The notes below the pieces were generated by a model. The model was not told where the DNA came from, searched no databases, and saw only the letters and a list, made by a program, of their open reading frames with translations. A stretch of DNA of 64,000 nt from Moniliophthora roreri (lineage: Eukaryota > Basidiomycota > Agaricomycetes > Agaricales > Marasmiaceae), in the NCBI GenBank assembly GCA_001466705.2, contig LATX02000230.1, positions 62,001 to 126,000 on the forward strand. The letters run 5' to 3'. How positions within the stretch are numbered: position 1 is the first letter of the stretch; each line of letters begins with the position of its first letter. Shown here one piece after another: positions 42,166 through 57,946 of the stretch. A program made the translations under genes and the position numbers.

Positions 42166-44218
42166 TCAACGACCACCTTTTCGAGCCTTCTTTGAGTCTG
42201 AACCATGTACGTCCTTGCGTTTACGCTTCGAACTAGATCCCCCTGCCTGACTACCATCTTCCTGATTTGTGCTTCCCCGATTGCTCATCACCTTGAGGGT
42301 GTTGTCGATACGCTTTCGGTTTGTACAGAGTAAATCACGGGAGACGGGTGTCGCTGTGAGGCCTCGGGGATCTTCGAGAGTGTTGTTGAACGTAGCCAAC
42401 ATCCATTGCGATGACTCATTAAGCTTCCGCATGGTTTCGTCGTAACGCCAAACAGGTTGCTCCTCCAACTCCTCGTCCGTCATGTCGTATTTGGCTCTTA
42501 GCCCCTCGTAAATCGTCCTGGCCTTCTGTGTCGGTCTGTCTCTGTAACGAACACCTATGACATCCTCCAATGCAATAACCAGATCTCGAAGGGGGTCGTA
42601 GGGAAGCTCGGCCTTTTTGAGCATGAAGAGGTGAGCGAGAGCCTCCGCTTTCTCGTCGCCCCCAACAACTTCTCCTTCCTCGTCGTCCTCATCTTCGAAG
42701 AACCAAGCGTCATAGACCTTCTTGAGATGACGTTTGAGTTTTGTGTTTGGGAACTCGTGTGGACAGTGCACCAAGACGACATAGCAAAGAACGTGGAAGA
42801 ATGATTCCAAATCATCGACGAGAGTGTGTTCCACCGTGCCCGGCGTGTTCGAGAGTAGATGTGCTGACATAAATTGCCAGGTACCCTGAAAGTAGACGAC
42901 CAGTTAGCTCGTTGCACCTAGCAATGGCGAAGAAGACCTACAGTTCTGGCCATGACTCGTACTTCTGGATTGGCGATTGATTTGCCGAACTCCCAATCGA
43001 TGAGCAAGCCACCTCCGTTTTCACTGATGAGAATGTTGCCAATGCTGATGTCGCGGTGTAGAATGCCTTTTCGGTAAGCTTCCGTATGGGCTGGACATGA
43101 ATGTTCAGAGTCAGCTTCGAGCACTGCAAAAATTTAGAATTGAACTCGTACCTTGCAAGGCATCTCGTAAAGCCGTTACCAGCTCCTTAGTAGTTCGGAA
43201 TTTGCTCAACGGCCTCCCAATCTCTTTCAACACGATAAAATAGTGGCAATGAACTCTGAAATGCTTGCGGAGCTCTCCGACACACCACTCGTGGCTGTCT
43301 GTCGTTTGCCAGCGTCCTGTCACATCTCCATGAGCAAGAACGGTCGGAATGAGTATTCCCGCTTTCATCGACAACTTCAAACCCTCTAGTAGATCGGCCG
43401 ACAGGAGAGATTGAGGATTTCGTAATAGTATTGACACCGTAGTAGAAGCGGAACATTTTCGTCCTCTCGTCGTAGACCTTGAACTTGTAGATCGTAGCAT
43501 CCTGATCCAGCCCGAGCACTCGTTTCGCATTCTCGACATGAGGTGCATCGGATTCCCCAGCGACTGTGACCGACTCGTCATAACCACGAGCTGCAGGATC
43601 TGCGTGGCTCAGGCACCAAAAGAAATCGGCTAGGTACGACTCTTTCGTGTAGTCGAACTTGGTGGACACTACCACACCGCCTCGGTCCCAACGAATAAGC
43701 CTTGCAGATGTACCTGTTGCCCACACAGAGAAAGCGTGAGTACGGAACTGCGACGCCAGCTGAGAGCCAGCATAGGAAGCAAGTTGGCCTCTGGTCNCCT
43801 ATGTATTGCCTAGGTCAGTTCGAAGAGAACTAGTCAGAGTTAGCCATGCATTACGCACCATTGGTCGATACATATCTTTCTCATCCCTGACCTGCTTTTC
43901 AGCTTTTTTGCCTTTCTTAGTCCCTTTGTTTGTCCCTCCAGATCGGCCTACTGACTTGAAAGCTTCCTTCCGTTCATCGTCGAACTTAGGCATGTCGTCT
44001 CGTTGAGGAAAGTACTTCTCGAGGAACGCCGATGGTTCGAAGGGCCCCACATAGACGTTCTGCAGGTCGCCATCAACATTTTTGAACCTCTTGTCCCTGT
44101 CAACATCAGAATCAGGAATGGTAGCTTGAGGGTATCTGGAGCCAATTGAGCGGGTTTTCACTGGAGAGGCTTTAAGAGCGGAAATGGGCTGACTCGGAGC
44201 AGAGAGATGATGATCCAT
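42166..44218 (-). pseudogene. FunK1 kinase (copy D), with gap and frameshift
   Basis: The start is ATG 44218 (MDHHLSAPSQPISALKASPV). The frame runs to the N at 43797, then resumes with QLASYAGSQLASQFRTHAF and on to GRSTRGFEVVDESGN. There a frame change plus loss of the KDTW-type segment found in copy B interrupts it, and the next frame carries PTVLAHGDVTGRWQTTDS and PLSKFRTTKELVTALRDAL. Introns at 43151-43091 and about 42942-42886 bracket the catalytic exon (HRDISIGNILIS, LLIDWEFGKS). The last exon, from 42885, ends KRKRKDVHGSDSKKARKGGR. It is close to copy C over the shared part. It is probably inactive as assembled. Confidence 0.78.
43797..43797. other. Assembly gap (single N) in FunK1 copy D
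   Basis: Lies at the same region of the gene as the gap in copy B (3489), between the N-terminal module and the ASYAG segment. Confidence 0.7.
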
Positions 44219-44969
44219 GACTGTACGATGTCGTGGAGGGGTTGGAAACTGGTGGAGAGGACATAGCGGCGATTTGGGAGAACTTCATAAACTGTGCGAT
44301 TGTGGACAGGTCGTGGCAGGATACAAGAGACAATGGACAACCTGATGCAACGTGACCGTGATGTGGACGGCTGATGTCACCCCTGCCATATATGGATATC
44401 GCTCCGGATAGCGCTGGTTGCAATTGTCGGAGGACAATGCCTCGAAATCAAAATCAACAACTCGATATCATGGACCTTCAAGGACCAGAGCTTCAATCGG
44501 GAACGTAGAATTGTCAAGGAACTTTCCTAGACGGCCCACTCCAGCAAGCTAGACTCCTCGGTAAGCAGTGTCTCAATGACCCCGACACCATCATCTGGCT
44601 GACTTGGGGCAACGAGGTTTCTGGCCTGTATCATTGTAAACCGAACAAAGGACTTCAACGAGTGCATCCATCGATCTCACACAACCAAGATGTGATTATT
44701 CGATCGAACCAAAACTCGAAGCGGGAGACAGGCAACGAGAAAGTAGAATGACAGCAGCCGAATCATCCAGGGTTTTATCGCACATTGTAATAGGAACAAA
44801 CACTGAGATCATGATCAGCTTTTGCGGAAAGAAGTGAATAAAGGACATACATTCTAACCTATTCTAACGTGGCCTCAGAACCTCGCATCACTCGTCACCG
44901 GCCCACGATGTGCATCGTCTGCATCACCACCAACTGCTGAATCCGGTGACGCTCGAGTACAAAATATGA
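44126..44969 (-). repeat. FunK1 5' end plus upstream region, first copy
   Basis: From GTAGCTTGAGGGTATCTGGAG to TACAAAATATGA the block is repeated at 44983-45802. It includes the first codons and the promoter side of FunK1 copy D. Divergence is modest. Confidence 0.8.
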
Positions 44970-44970
44970 N
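44970..44970. other. Assembly gap (single N)
   Basis: Sits exactly between two direct repeats of about 830 bp. Confidence 0.75.
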
Positions 44971-44982
44971 GGGATCGTAGCT

Positions 44983-45802
44983 TGAGGGTATCTGGAGTCA
45001 GTTGAGCGGGTTTTCACTGGAGAGGCTTTAAGAGCGGAAATGAGCTGACTCGGAGCAGAGAGATGATGATCCATGACTGTACGATGTCGTGAAGGGGCTG
45101 AAAACTGGTGGAGAGGACATAGCGGCGATTTGAGAGAACTTCATAAACTGCGCGATTGTGGACAGGTCGTGGCAGGATGTAAGAGACAATGGACAACCGA
45201 TGCAACGTGACCGTGATGTGGACAGCGGCTGATGTCACCACCTGCCATATATGGATGTTGTCCCGGATAACTGTGGAAGGACAATGCCTCGATATCGTGG
45301 ACTCTCAAGGACCAGAACTTTAACTGGAAGCGTGGAATTGTCAAGAAACTTTCCTAGACGGCCCACTCCAACAAGCCAGGCTCCTCGGTAAGCAGTGTCT
45401 CAATGACCCCGACACTATCATCCGGCCGACCCAGGCAACGACATTTTCTGGTCTGTATCATTGTAAACCGAACAAAGGACTCCAACGAGTGCATCCATCG
45501 ATCTCACACAACCAAGATGTGATTATTCGATCGAACCAAAACTCGAAGCGGGAGACAGGCGACGAGAAAGTAGAATGACAGCAGCCGAATCATCCAGGTT
45601 TTACCGCGCATTGTCATAGGAACAAACACTGAAATCATGATCAGCTTTTGCGGAAAGAGGTGAATGAAAGGACATACATTCTAATCTATTCTGACGTGGC
45701 CTCATGATCAGAACCTCGAATTATTCGTCACCGGCCCACGATGTGCATCGTCTGCATCACCACCAACTGCTGAATCCGGTGACGCTCGAGTACAAAATAT
45801 GA
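44983..45802 (-). repeat. FunK1 5' end plus upstream region, second copy
   Basis: Direct repeat of 44126-44969, here without a following kinase body: the coding part is limited to the first about 25 codons (CATGACTGTACGATG context near 45072). Either an orphan promoter duplicate or a further FunK1 copy lost in the gap. Confidence 0.75.
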
Positions 45803-48069
45803 TAGGCTTACTGGAAACCGTTACCATCAGTATCGCAGCCACCGAAAGAAATCACGAACTGACCAGGGCCTTAGCTTCCTGCAATCTCATTTTTCCGCAC
45901 GAGGAGCATGCGAGAAATTACACAATGGGGCACGCATGAGGTATACGTGGCGTTTGGAGCAACCGAGGACAGATCTATGGTGTATCAAGCGTCTGCATAG
46001 AGTCGGCGCCGATAGTACTAGAAGGTAAATCCATTGTTGGTTATTGCGTGGTGCTTTGTCGATATAGCAGTAGACGGAATGCTGACGACCGGTCAGCGCA
46101 CCGCCAAGGAGACCGACAAGATGGTGCTGAAGAGCACGAAGATGATACGTGAGCAACATGGAGCGTCGGGATGAGGGCCAAAGAAATGGTGCTGTATAGA
46201 TTGACGTCCAAAATACGTGAGCCGAACTGCTTCCCTCGCTCCAATTCGTCGTAGCAGTCCTGCCAACACATTACTAACAGGAACACTTCTTGGAGAAGCT
46301 TGGTCCTATGACTGAATCCGAAGGCATTAACCATCCCTTCGCAACCACCCTTGCCAGCGTACTATCGTTATGAGCAAGCTTGGTGTAAGGCTATGCCCAA
46401 CATCGAGGAGTATGGGCGAGCGAAGAACGTAACGGAAAAGGTGAGTGTACGCTTGACAGTACTAAGACGAGGTTTGTTGAAAAAACTTCTTTGAAACAGA
46501 ATCAAGTAAGCAAAGGTCATTCGTGCTCGACAGTGACCACATACCACACAGCAAGTTTCTCCTGCTCCCGAGGGATTGAATAAAGGTGATATACGGGGCA
46601 GGACCGTAAGTGCGGATATTCCAGTGCTAGCAGTCGTTCTTTGCCAAGATCAGGAACGAACATCCAGTGATACAGGACAGACACACCTCTTGTTGATTTT
46701 GCAGCCTATACCCAGCCAATTTATCGAAGAACGAAGTGTTGACGACGACGACTGCGTGAGATGTAAGGGATTGGAGCTGATTCCCGGGTCCTATCATGGC
46801 CTACATGGCTGGTCGACGTGAAGGAAATATCGGATAGGCTATCTCCGACAAAAGCCAATGAAGGTTCCAGTCAGCGTTTCGCTGCAAGGGTGCTGAACGA
46901 CGTAGGAGAGCACTCTGGACACGTTTCCGGCATCACGAAACCAGCTTTCGCAAGAAAAGCGTGACGGTGATTCCTGAGAAACGAGGAATAGGTACATGGT
47001 ACCTCCGTTGGTGTCTTCTTCGAGAGTCTTTTTTCCAGGAAACTACCACCCGATGTTTTCGTCCAACGCCGATCCATCGTACCCTTCCGACTTGCGTCCG
47101 ACCAATCCCAACGACGATCTCCCGAAACACCACCAATTTCAACCAACGTCGTTCCAACTCTCAATTCGCTGGCCCACTAGTTGTGCCGAGGAGCCGTATG
47201 AGATGATCTGCATGTTATTTCTAGTGAGTAGGAGAGACAAACAGAATTAGCTCTCACTTTTCATGTTTCGAAAGTCTTTCGGGTATATCTTGGATGCGTC
47301 TCTGAAGTCTGACCGCTACGTGTCGAAGCAAGGATTAACATAAGTTTAGTTGAGCCAGTTTGCGAATCGTACCTGGCAACCTCCCCTTGAGTCATTGCTA
47401 CTCGGTGATGAGGAATTGGAGGTGATGGTGAAAGACAAAGCGTGCCGACGTGTCTTTCCCGTGAGCAGACCTAAACGGAGATTCGAGAATGCCGGCCAGA
47501 ATTTTATATCTTCTTGATATCTTCTATCATCTTCAGCACGTACTGGAAGGGTATGGAGAAGTCAAGACAAGCAGGAGTGAATATGTACTCAAGTTTTTTG
47601 CCATTGCCTTGAATAGTACAGTAATCAACATCAAGGTAAGCAACATCGAAATGGAAGACCCAACCAAACAAGCCCTATTCCAAGCAGGCTCCAAACTCAA
47701 CGTGTCTCATGGATACGTCTCTCGCCCAAATTACTCTTGTCTGGCTGGCAGTGATGCATCTGTTCAAAAACTATCGATGTCAGGTAAGTTATTTTTCGTT
47801 CACGGTTAACCCACATCCAACTGATTTATATTGATCTAGTCTATATATCGTCCATTCAGAATGAAACCAAAGCGCAAGGTTGAGATTGCAACACGATGCA
47901 GGCAAACCCTGACCTGTGCCAATTCTACTCTCAAACTGAAGATCCGCACAGCCTGTCGCACTTTCAATCTCATCAGAACCATCATCGAACCATGGATCAT
48001 CGTTTACTCCCTCCAGCCCCCGGTTTCACATGACACGTACCAGTCATTTGAAGGGTATGAACCTAATGA
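45803..48069. other. Intergenic, no recognised gene
   Basis: Several open frames of 70-106 codons occur, for example 46041-46334 minus, 46961-47250 plus and 47489-47809 plus. None shows a domain. The last has an exon-like stretch ending in VINIK before a GTAAGC donor and could be an isolated exon. I see no convincing gene model. Confidence 0.4.
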
Positions 48070-48195
48070 TAAGACTCCAATGTAGGATCCAACCGCCTCT
48101 CCCCTTCCGAACGGTCTGTGAGCATGCCCTGACTGGAGTGATGACGAACGGAGAAAGTGGCTAGAGTATAAGGGGCGGTGGATTAGACGGATCGG

Positions 48196-48803
48196 ATGAA
48201 TGGGGCGCCACTCCCGAGATGTTCGAGGGGAGCTTGGGGGTCTCTCGATGGAGCTAGTTCTTCTGGATCAACCTTTTTGAATGTCACCTCGTCTCGTAAA
48301 ATTGACGACGATTTTGAAGACCGAAAAAACTATACCTCCCATTACAAGGAGACTCCTCAGCAAGCTGCAGCTCGTGCCAAGCTCGCAAAACAAGTCAAAG
48401 TCGCATTCAAGGATGCTCTACTTACAGTGGTTCCGTATGTGATGTCATATTTTAAACGTTTACCTGCTAACTCCTTGGGTCTAGGTCAGCTGATGACAGG
48501 CATCCAGAGACATAGCTTTGAAGCTGTAGTCGTTTCGCAGCTTACCGAACGCCCTCTCATTCACCGCTGCACCTTAAAGCGTTCCTGATGGAACCGGGAT
48601 ATCCACGGTATCAATCTTCAACTCCTGTTCACGCTCGTTTTATTGCTCTGCAGAATATACATTTACTATTGGTATCTTCAGCTCCCCGTTCCTTTCTTCT
48701 TGAGGAATGGTATCACAGCATACTCTCGTCAAATGGCTTTTCCCTGAAATACCGACGTCAGGCTTTTGATATGTCAAAAACGTCAAGTATACTACTCGCA
48801 TAA
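48196..48803 (+). pseudogene. Unidentified duplicated gene (copy B, upstream part)
   Basis: The frame at 48196-48588 encodes SRKIDDDFEDRKNYTSHYKE and FKDALLTVVPYVMSYFKRLP, matching 39199-39441. It is followed by SAPRSFLLEEWYHSILSSNG in another frame (48588-48803), which copy A shows in shortened form. A frame change between the two parts implies an intron or an indel. Family unknown. Confidence 0.4.
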
Positions 48804-49019
48804 AGTTGGACCCAAATTACCAGATTTCTACCTCTGAGCAAGATTATAGAGGCTGATAACCGAAGAAGGGAATCCCCTGCTCTCTCAACAGCTTAGAGCG
48901 CCAAACATGAATCATATGCCCACAAAGTACGAGTCGTGATCGCCGTTAAAGAACAGCATTTTCGTAGATGCGTATCTTGTTATCGATTTCACCTCTTGTT
49001 GTTCATGTCATCCCAGACC

Positions 49020-50240
49020 ATGGCAAAGCTCATAAAGATCTTCCTTCCCCTCATCAGTGGAATATGCACCATTGCCGCCGCAGTCTCAGCATTCCGAAGT
49101 AATGGTATAGCAGTCACTGCGTTAACCGCATTCACTGGGTTCCTTTCGATTTGGACTGCTGTATCGTACGTGTTGCGTCTATACTTCTAGAGCGCGAATC
49201 TTACTCTGCATTCCATTAGACCATGTTTGAACACCTTGTCTGTCTATCGCATCGTGGAAGAGGGTATGCGATACGTACGCTTCACGCTAACAGGAGAGTT
49301 CGGCTCTTTCGAGTTGTTAGCTAGATATCAGGTACAGTGTTGCTTGTGCAAGGTCAATGTTTCAACAACGGCTAAACTAGTGTCAATTTATTAAGCACGC
49401 ACTCCGTTCATTCAGAATGACCAGCCGTACTCTGAACAGTACCGAACTCAACCCCATTCCATCTGCACCAGCCGCCGAATCACGCTCAATGGCGCTCTCG
49501 TTACCACCGTTCTTCACCTATGACTACAAGGACGTTCATGATCATGATGCAGAGCGTGTAGAATCCGCCACTACTTCCCTCCAAGTGCTGGTGGAACAAG
49601 CGACAAGACGTGGGTCACATAAAGCGTCGCCTGCAGGACGGAACTTTCTGAACTACGGAGAAGGCAGGCTGAACCTGAATGTCATCGACCTGAAACAACT
49701 CAAGGCTGTCTTAACTGCGCGAATTGCTGAAGGCTGTATTTCTGTTACTCGACCCAAAACTCCCGTCCTTGACAGTTTATTGCAAAACTTTGATTGGCGG
49801 ACTCATACGACCTCCGAGTCCTACTCTTCTCCATCCGGGACACCACGGACGCAGGCGGCACAAAATTCACTTACAGGGAAACTCTTTCAGGACCAAGATG
49901 CTTCAGGCGTATCTGATTCTCAGCAATCTGCCAATCTGGGGAACGAGCGAGGAAAAGGCTGGTTTAACTGTCGATGGTAGGTGGATCATCATTGTTGGAA
50001 TTATTCACAATCAAATGGTTCAATTGAAGGGAAAGACTGCACACACTGGTAAAATATATTTCCAGTGCTCGCAGGACCAGACATGGTCGTGTGTTCTACT
50101 TTACGGGAGAGGGCGAGGTTCAATATGCTACCGTCGAGAGTGTCGCAAGGAAGGATGGAATAGAAGTATGCTACGTCAAAGACGAGAAGAGCGGTACTAG
50201 TATTATGATTCCGCGGGCTGCTGTGAGCAGGGTATCTTAA
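49020..50240 (+). pseudogene. Two-helix membrane protein, unknown family (copy B, one nonsense codon)
   Basis: Three exons fit without loss of frame: 49020-49331, 49396-49976 and 50066-50240 (1068 nt, 355 residues). Exon 1 encodes MAKLIKIFLPLISGICTIAA with two membrane segments. Codon 57 is TAG (49188-49190) where copy A has TGG. Exon 2 holds TSRTLNSTELNPIPSAPAAE and a long polar region. Exon 3 ends RHGRVFYFTGEGEVQYATVE...IMIPRAAVSRVS, a short beta-rich module resembling a small SH3-like fold by pattern only. Exon-1 and intron-1 lengths match copy A exactly. If translation began at the ATG in exon 2 (49417), a soluble 244-residue product would still be possible. Confidence 0.55.
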
Positions 50241-50433
50241 AGTAGAATTCTTCGTGTTTGGTCGTAACCGTGAATTGAACATCGGGTTCTGGCGAAACAT
50301 CTGAATAGTGTATCATGCAAATTTGTGAACTGATAATAAATATAAAAAACAAAGCGAGAGTTACAGCAAGTTGGAAAATCCACATTCAGCGGAAAAGAAT
50401 TCGAGAAGCCAGATAAATGAAATTCTATCACCG

Positions 50434-53779
<3,346 letters not shown>

Positions 53780-55368
53780 ATGGATATAGAGCTTGTTCGT
53801 ACGGAACGGGACCTGTGAGTGCTATTCCTTGGGTATGTTATATCGTCTGATTACGATCGTATAGACGAACAAGCGATTATTGGAGCCTTTGTGCAATCAG
53901 TGGGCGTTTTAGAACGAAAGCATGGACCTTTCCTGATTTTTTTCTCAAATAGCACTTCTGTACTGGGATCACATCCTTACACTCCGTACGTTTCATCAGC
54001 CTCTTGGTTCCGATAAATTCTGATTAGAATTCTTTTCGTGAAGCAATCGAAATCAAGTACTTATGGAAACGGCCACGGTTCATCAGCAGCTACTTGTTCT
54101 TCATACACCGATACTTTAGCGCCTTTGCGAATATCGTTGTCATCTTCTCCCTGTTCAGTTCCAGAACATTTCTCGAGTCTCCCAGGTGCTTGACAATTCT
54201 GGATATACACCCTATTCCTCACTAACCGAGCGGCCGCATATGCACAGCTGCAAACCTCTTGAGCAAGTTCGCGAGGGTGTTCTAGTAGTAGCTCAGGTCA
54301 TTGTTCTCTGTGAGCGTTGATGTAAGTCTCTCGGCTTCGGGTTCACTGACAGCGAACACATAGTGATTATGACGTTGCGTATCTACGCGCTATATGGGTG
54401 TAGCAAACGACTACTGCGAATTCTCCTTGGCGTGCTCGTAATCTTACTTTCGGCGGCGGCTGTAAGCTTCTTGAATACTCCATATTCTTGAACTAAATCT
54501 TTGCAGTTCGCGACTTTTTATGATCCAGGAGGCGAGGAGTTGGAGCCGGTACGGTGTCATACGCAGCGTGATTTTCAGAGGTGACGAGGATCCTCCAATC
54601 TTTTCTGATTTTGTGTCGATCATTCCCTGTGGCAGGTCCATACGTGTGTCCTCGTTACCTATATCTTGCCATCATTGCTCTGAAAGCTGTCGATCCAACA
54701 GAGACGGCTGGTGCTTGGGAGGTACTATTTGTCTATGATACTCTGATTTTCCTGCTTGCCTGTTACAAGGCTTATCAGACACGGAAGGAATTCGAGATGT
54801 TTAAAGCTAGGTTACCGTTGACGAACATTGTTATTCGAGATGGTATGTCAGGACCTATACAGATAAACCGAAACTAATCATTCGACTGCACAGGTGCTCT
54901 GTATTTTTGGTACGCTTCACGATCTTGCGCCGTCTAAACGTTTCTGATTTCATCATGAATACCGCAGGGCGATGTCGATGGCGAACCTCGCCAATATACT
55001 TACGTTTTATGTAAGTTTCACTGAAATGCGTATACGAATACTAAGTGCTCTGTCTGCAGCTTGCTGGTGTAGGTGACAAATGTCTGTAATAGCATTTTAT
55101 TCTGACGCCTACCCTCAGCCATTTATGAGAGGGGGTCTAGCTTCGATGGCTAGTAGGTTAGTCAAGCTAAGGTTCTGTATCGCGCTCTTAGACTCATCGC
55201 TCCCTTTACAACAGCATCTCCGTAACGTTAGTCTCCCGCCTCATGCTGAATTTGCACGAGATTACAGACACGGGTGCCATGTATCAATTCACCACTCATC
55301 AGATCGAAACACGGCTTCAGTTTTATGAAAGGAGTATTCTTGCAGACTCGGATAATATTGATAGCTAA
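53780..55368 (+). CDS. DUF6533 seven-helix membrane protein, many introns
   Basis: The start is tentative (ATG 53780). Clear exon pieces in order are LLYWDHILTL (the DUF6533 signature), IEIKYLWKRPRFISSYLFFI, AFANIVVIFSLFSSRTFLES, CKPLEQVREGVLVVAQVIVL, IMTLRIYALYGCSKRLLRIL, AWEVLFVYDTLIFLLACYKA, ALYFWAMSMANLANILTFYL, AGPFMRGGLASMAS, and ISVTLVSRLMLNLHEITDTG, ending at TAA 55366-55368. The introns are about 45-70 nt with GTANGT or GTGAGC donors. The pieces follow the helix order of this fungal integral membrane family, whose function is unknown. The joint around 54560-54620 does not resolve cleanly by eye. Confidence 0.75.
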
Positions 55369-55739
55369 GTAGTACACTATGGCTCCAATGAGACGAGACT
55401 TTTATCATGCACGCCCTGGACGTCCACTTGAAGCTCTCACATCCGTCATACTTGAGCGCATTAGTATTGACCGTTACATTTCCCTAGGTTCTTATGGTCA
55501 ATGTTTCCCCTCGAATTCCGCAGACATTCTTGAAGTCGCGATGCCGGGCATCGGGGGCCTACCAAGTGAGCGGACTTCATACTGTATAGAAGTCCTTTAG
55601 AAGAACAGCCGCACCGTCTAGACGGGTTTCGTGGCCTGGGGATTAAGTTGGTCAGGCCCGTCAGGGGCTGAAATTGGATTGACGCGAAATCAGCCTGCCC
55701 GGCTAAAGCGACCTCGAAAGGGTACTCGCTATACCACCA

Positions 55740-55981
55740 TGTCCGACAACGATGAATCCAATACTGAAAAGCCTCTCCCACCTCTCATCGACGCAGAGCT
55801 GATCAATGCTCCAGAAAGGACGAAAAGCGCTTACAGCATTTCTCGTAAAGCAGAAATAGCTGCACTAGGTGACGACACCGAATCTATGAGGAACCTCATG
55901 CAAGGATCAAGATCATCAGCCACCTGCTCGTCTAATTTTGCAAGAATAGGTTTATATTGGGGGGACAGTGCTTTCAATTGA
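55740..55981 (+). CDS. Small unidentified ORF
   Basis: ATG 55740 opens MSDNDESNTEKPLPPLIDAE and runs about 80 residues (ending WGDSAFN). It is hydrophilic at first with no domain. The surrounding 55369-56356 stretch shows no other gene. It may be an exon of a longer gene or chance. Confidence 0.25.
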
Positions 55982-56356
55982 AGACAACTTGTGTCCGGTT
56001 TTCAGAAAAGCGGATCACAGATAAGCAGGAGCGCACCGTTGATCTTCCTGCACCCAGCCCGCAGCTCATGCGATCTGTGCTCGCGTAACACATACGTCTG
56101 ACGCTGTCGCTTACTTTGATCGACTCGGACTGGATCATGATCGTGAAAACTACGGTCCTGGCTCAAGCACTCAAGCTCAAGTCGGATCCTCGGCCGCTTT
56201 ATTGGGGGATTCTCTTGCTCGCCTTTTGGCCTTGAGCAGGCTACATATCTATTCCATCTATTCGTATTTGATTACATTCGGAAGTAATAGGTCGTATAGC
56301 ATAGCAGAATACAATATCTTTTCATCTACAGAATTGAAACTTGATCTGTGTGTTAA

Positions 56357-57946
56357 TCAAGGCCTCCACCTAAACGCAGGATGCTTCCAATCCAACTCCT
56401 CTACTGTACCTAGATCCACCGAGCCATTCTCCTTCTGCACGTTCTCCCTCCTTTTATTATCCCTCCACATCCACACCAACAACGCCACCGACACGATCAA
56501 GATCGTCGTACTCGTCGCGAGGTTCAACCCGTTCCCAATATGATAATCCGGCCCATCAAATGGCAGGAAACTCCACGTCGATATAAGACCCCCAATGTTC
56601 CCCATCATCACGGTCATGCCAATCGCACTACTCCGTGCCGTATCCGAAATCACATTCGCACTAACATGCGCATTACACAGCGAGCCGAACGCGAATGAAC
56701 CCGAGGCGATCAAGAACGTTGCCCCGTAGCGCACTCGCGGAGAAGTGGAGGCTAGGAAGAGGATGTATCCTAGCATCATGAGAGGTGCGGCGGTGATGAA
56801 GAAGATGAGGCGCTTGTCGAAACGCCAGCTAAGGAGAGGGATGAACATGGTGAAGAATGTTCCGACAATATAAGGTGGTACGGTATGCAATTGCTGAGAA
56901 ATGACACTGCTGGTAGGGTATATGGTTCGTACGATGGTCGGTAGGAAGAACGCGAGGCCCTGAACCGTGAGATTGTCGAGAAGGAAGATGAAGGATGTCG
57001 TCAGTGTGACCGGGCTGAAGATCCCGAGAAGGATCTTTCGTTTATCAAGTTTGTCGAGAACGGCGGTGGTACCGATTCGTTCGGATTTGACGCGAGCTGC
57101 AGCAAGTGCTTTCTCTTCCTCGTTGAGCCAGATGGCGGTTTCGGGTCGGTCGGTGAGGGTGAAGAAACCTATGATGGAGAGACCGCAGGTGATAATGCCT
57201 TCAATAGCAAAGATCATACGCCACTGATGCAAACTGCCGAATGAGGGTAACTTTAGAATACCACTTGCGAGGAGCCCACCGAAGGCGCCTGCGAGAGGAG
57301 CCATGGCGATGTACTGTATATAGAACGGGACAGTGAGCGACACGATGCGTCAATGGCAAATTGTAGACGTACCATTGACAACCTAAACGCCAACTCACTA
57401 TGCCTATACCACCTGGACATGTAATACGCTATCCCCGGTAACATCCCGGCCTCAAACATTCCCAAAAGGAACCTCACACCCGACGCGCTGTGTATATTTT
57501 GCACAAACGCCGTACAGATCGAACAAACTCCGAATCCCAACGAGATGGCCGGGAGGAACCACCCTGGTCCAAAATACTTGCATGCCATGTTGGCAGGGAT
57601 TTCAAAGACGATGTACGAGATGAAGAAGATGCTCAAGACGCTGTTGTAGTCGTAGCCCTCGAGACCCAAGTCTCTTTCAAAACCAGCAAGACGGGCATTG
57701 CCTGTAAAGTTGTGTTAGGGTACAAGTTGAGGAAAGAAAAGTGTGGTGCTCACCGATATTGGCACGGTCGATGAAGCAGAACAGGTAGAGGATTGATACG
57801 GTCGGAATGATGTACAGGTCAATCTTGCGTCGTAGCCTAGCCTCAGCCTTTGCATCGAACTGGACACTGAGCTCGTCGCTGCCAGAATCGGCGTTGGGAT
57901 CCTTGATAATGTCGCTCTCCGCCTTCATGTCGTCTGAATAGGACAT
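56357..57946 (-). CDS. MFS transporter, anion:cation symporter (Dal5/Tna1-like) type
   Basis: Three exons, 57946-57754, 57701-57373 and 57313-56357, give a 492-residue protein of normal family length. The N-terminal cytosolic part (SDDMKAESDIIKDPNADSGS) leads to RRKIDLYIIPTVSILYLFCF IDRANIGNARLAG, the helix-1 signature of the ACS subfamily that imports organic anions such as nicotinate, allantoate or pantothenate. Later landmarks are RFLLGMFEAGMLPGIAYYMS and GFFTLTDRPETAIWLNEEEK in the central loop, then six C-terminal helices. Both introns (52 and 59 nt) have clean GT...AG ends and restore the frame. The substrate cannot be told from sequence. The gene appears intact. Confidence 0.9.
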
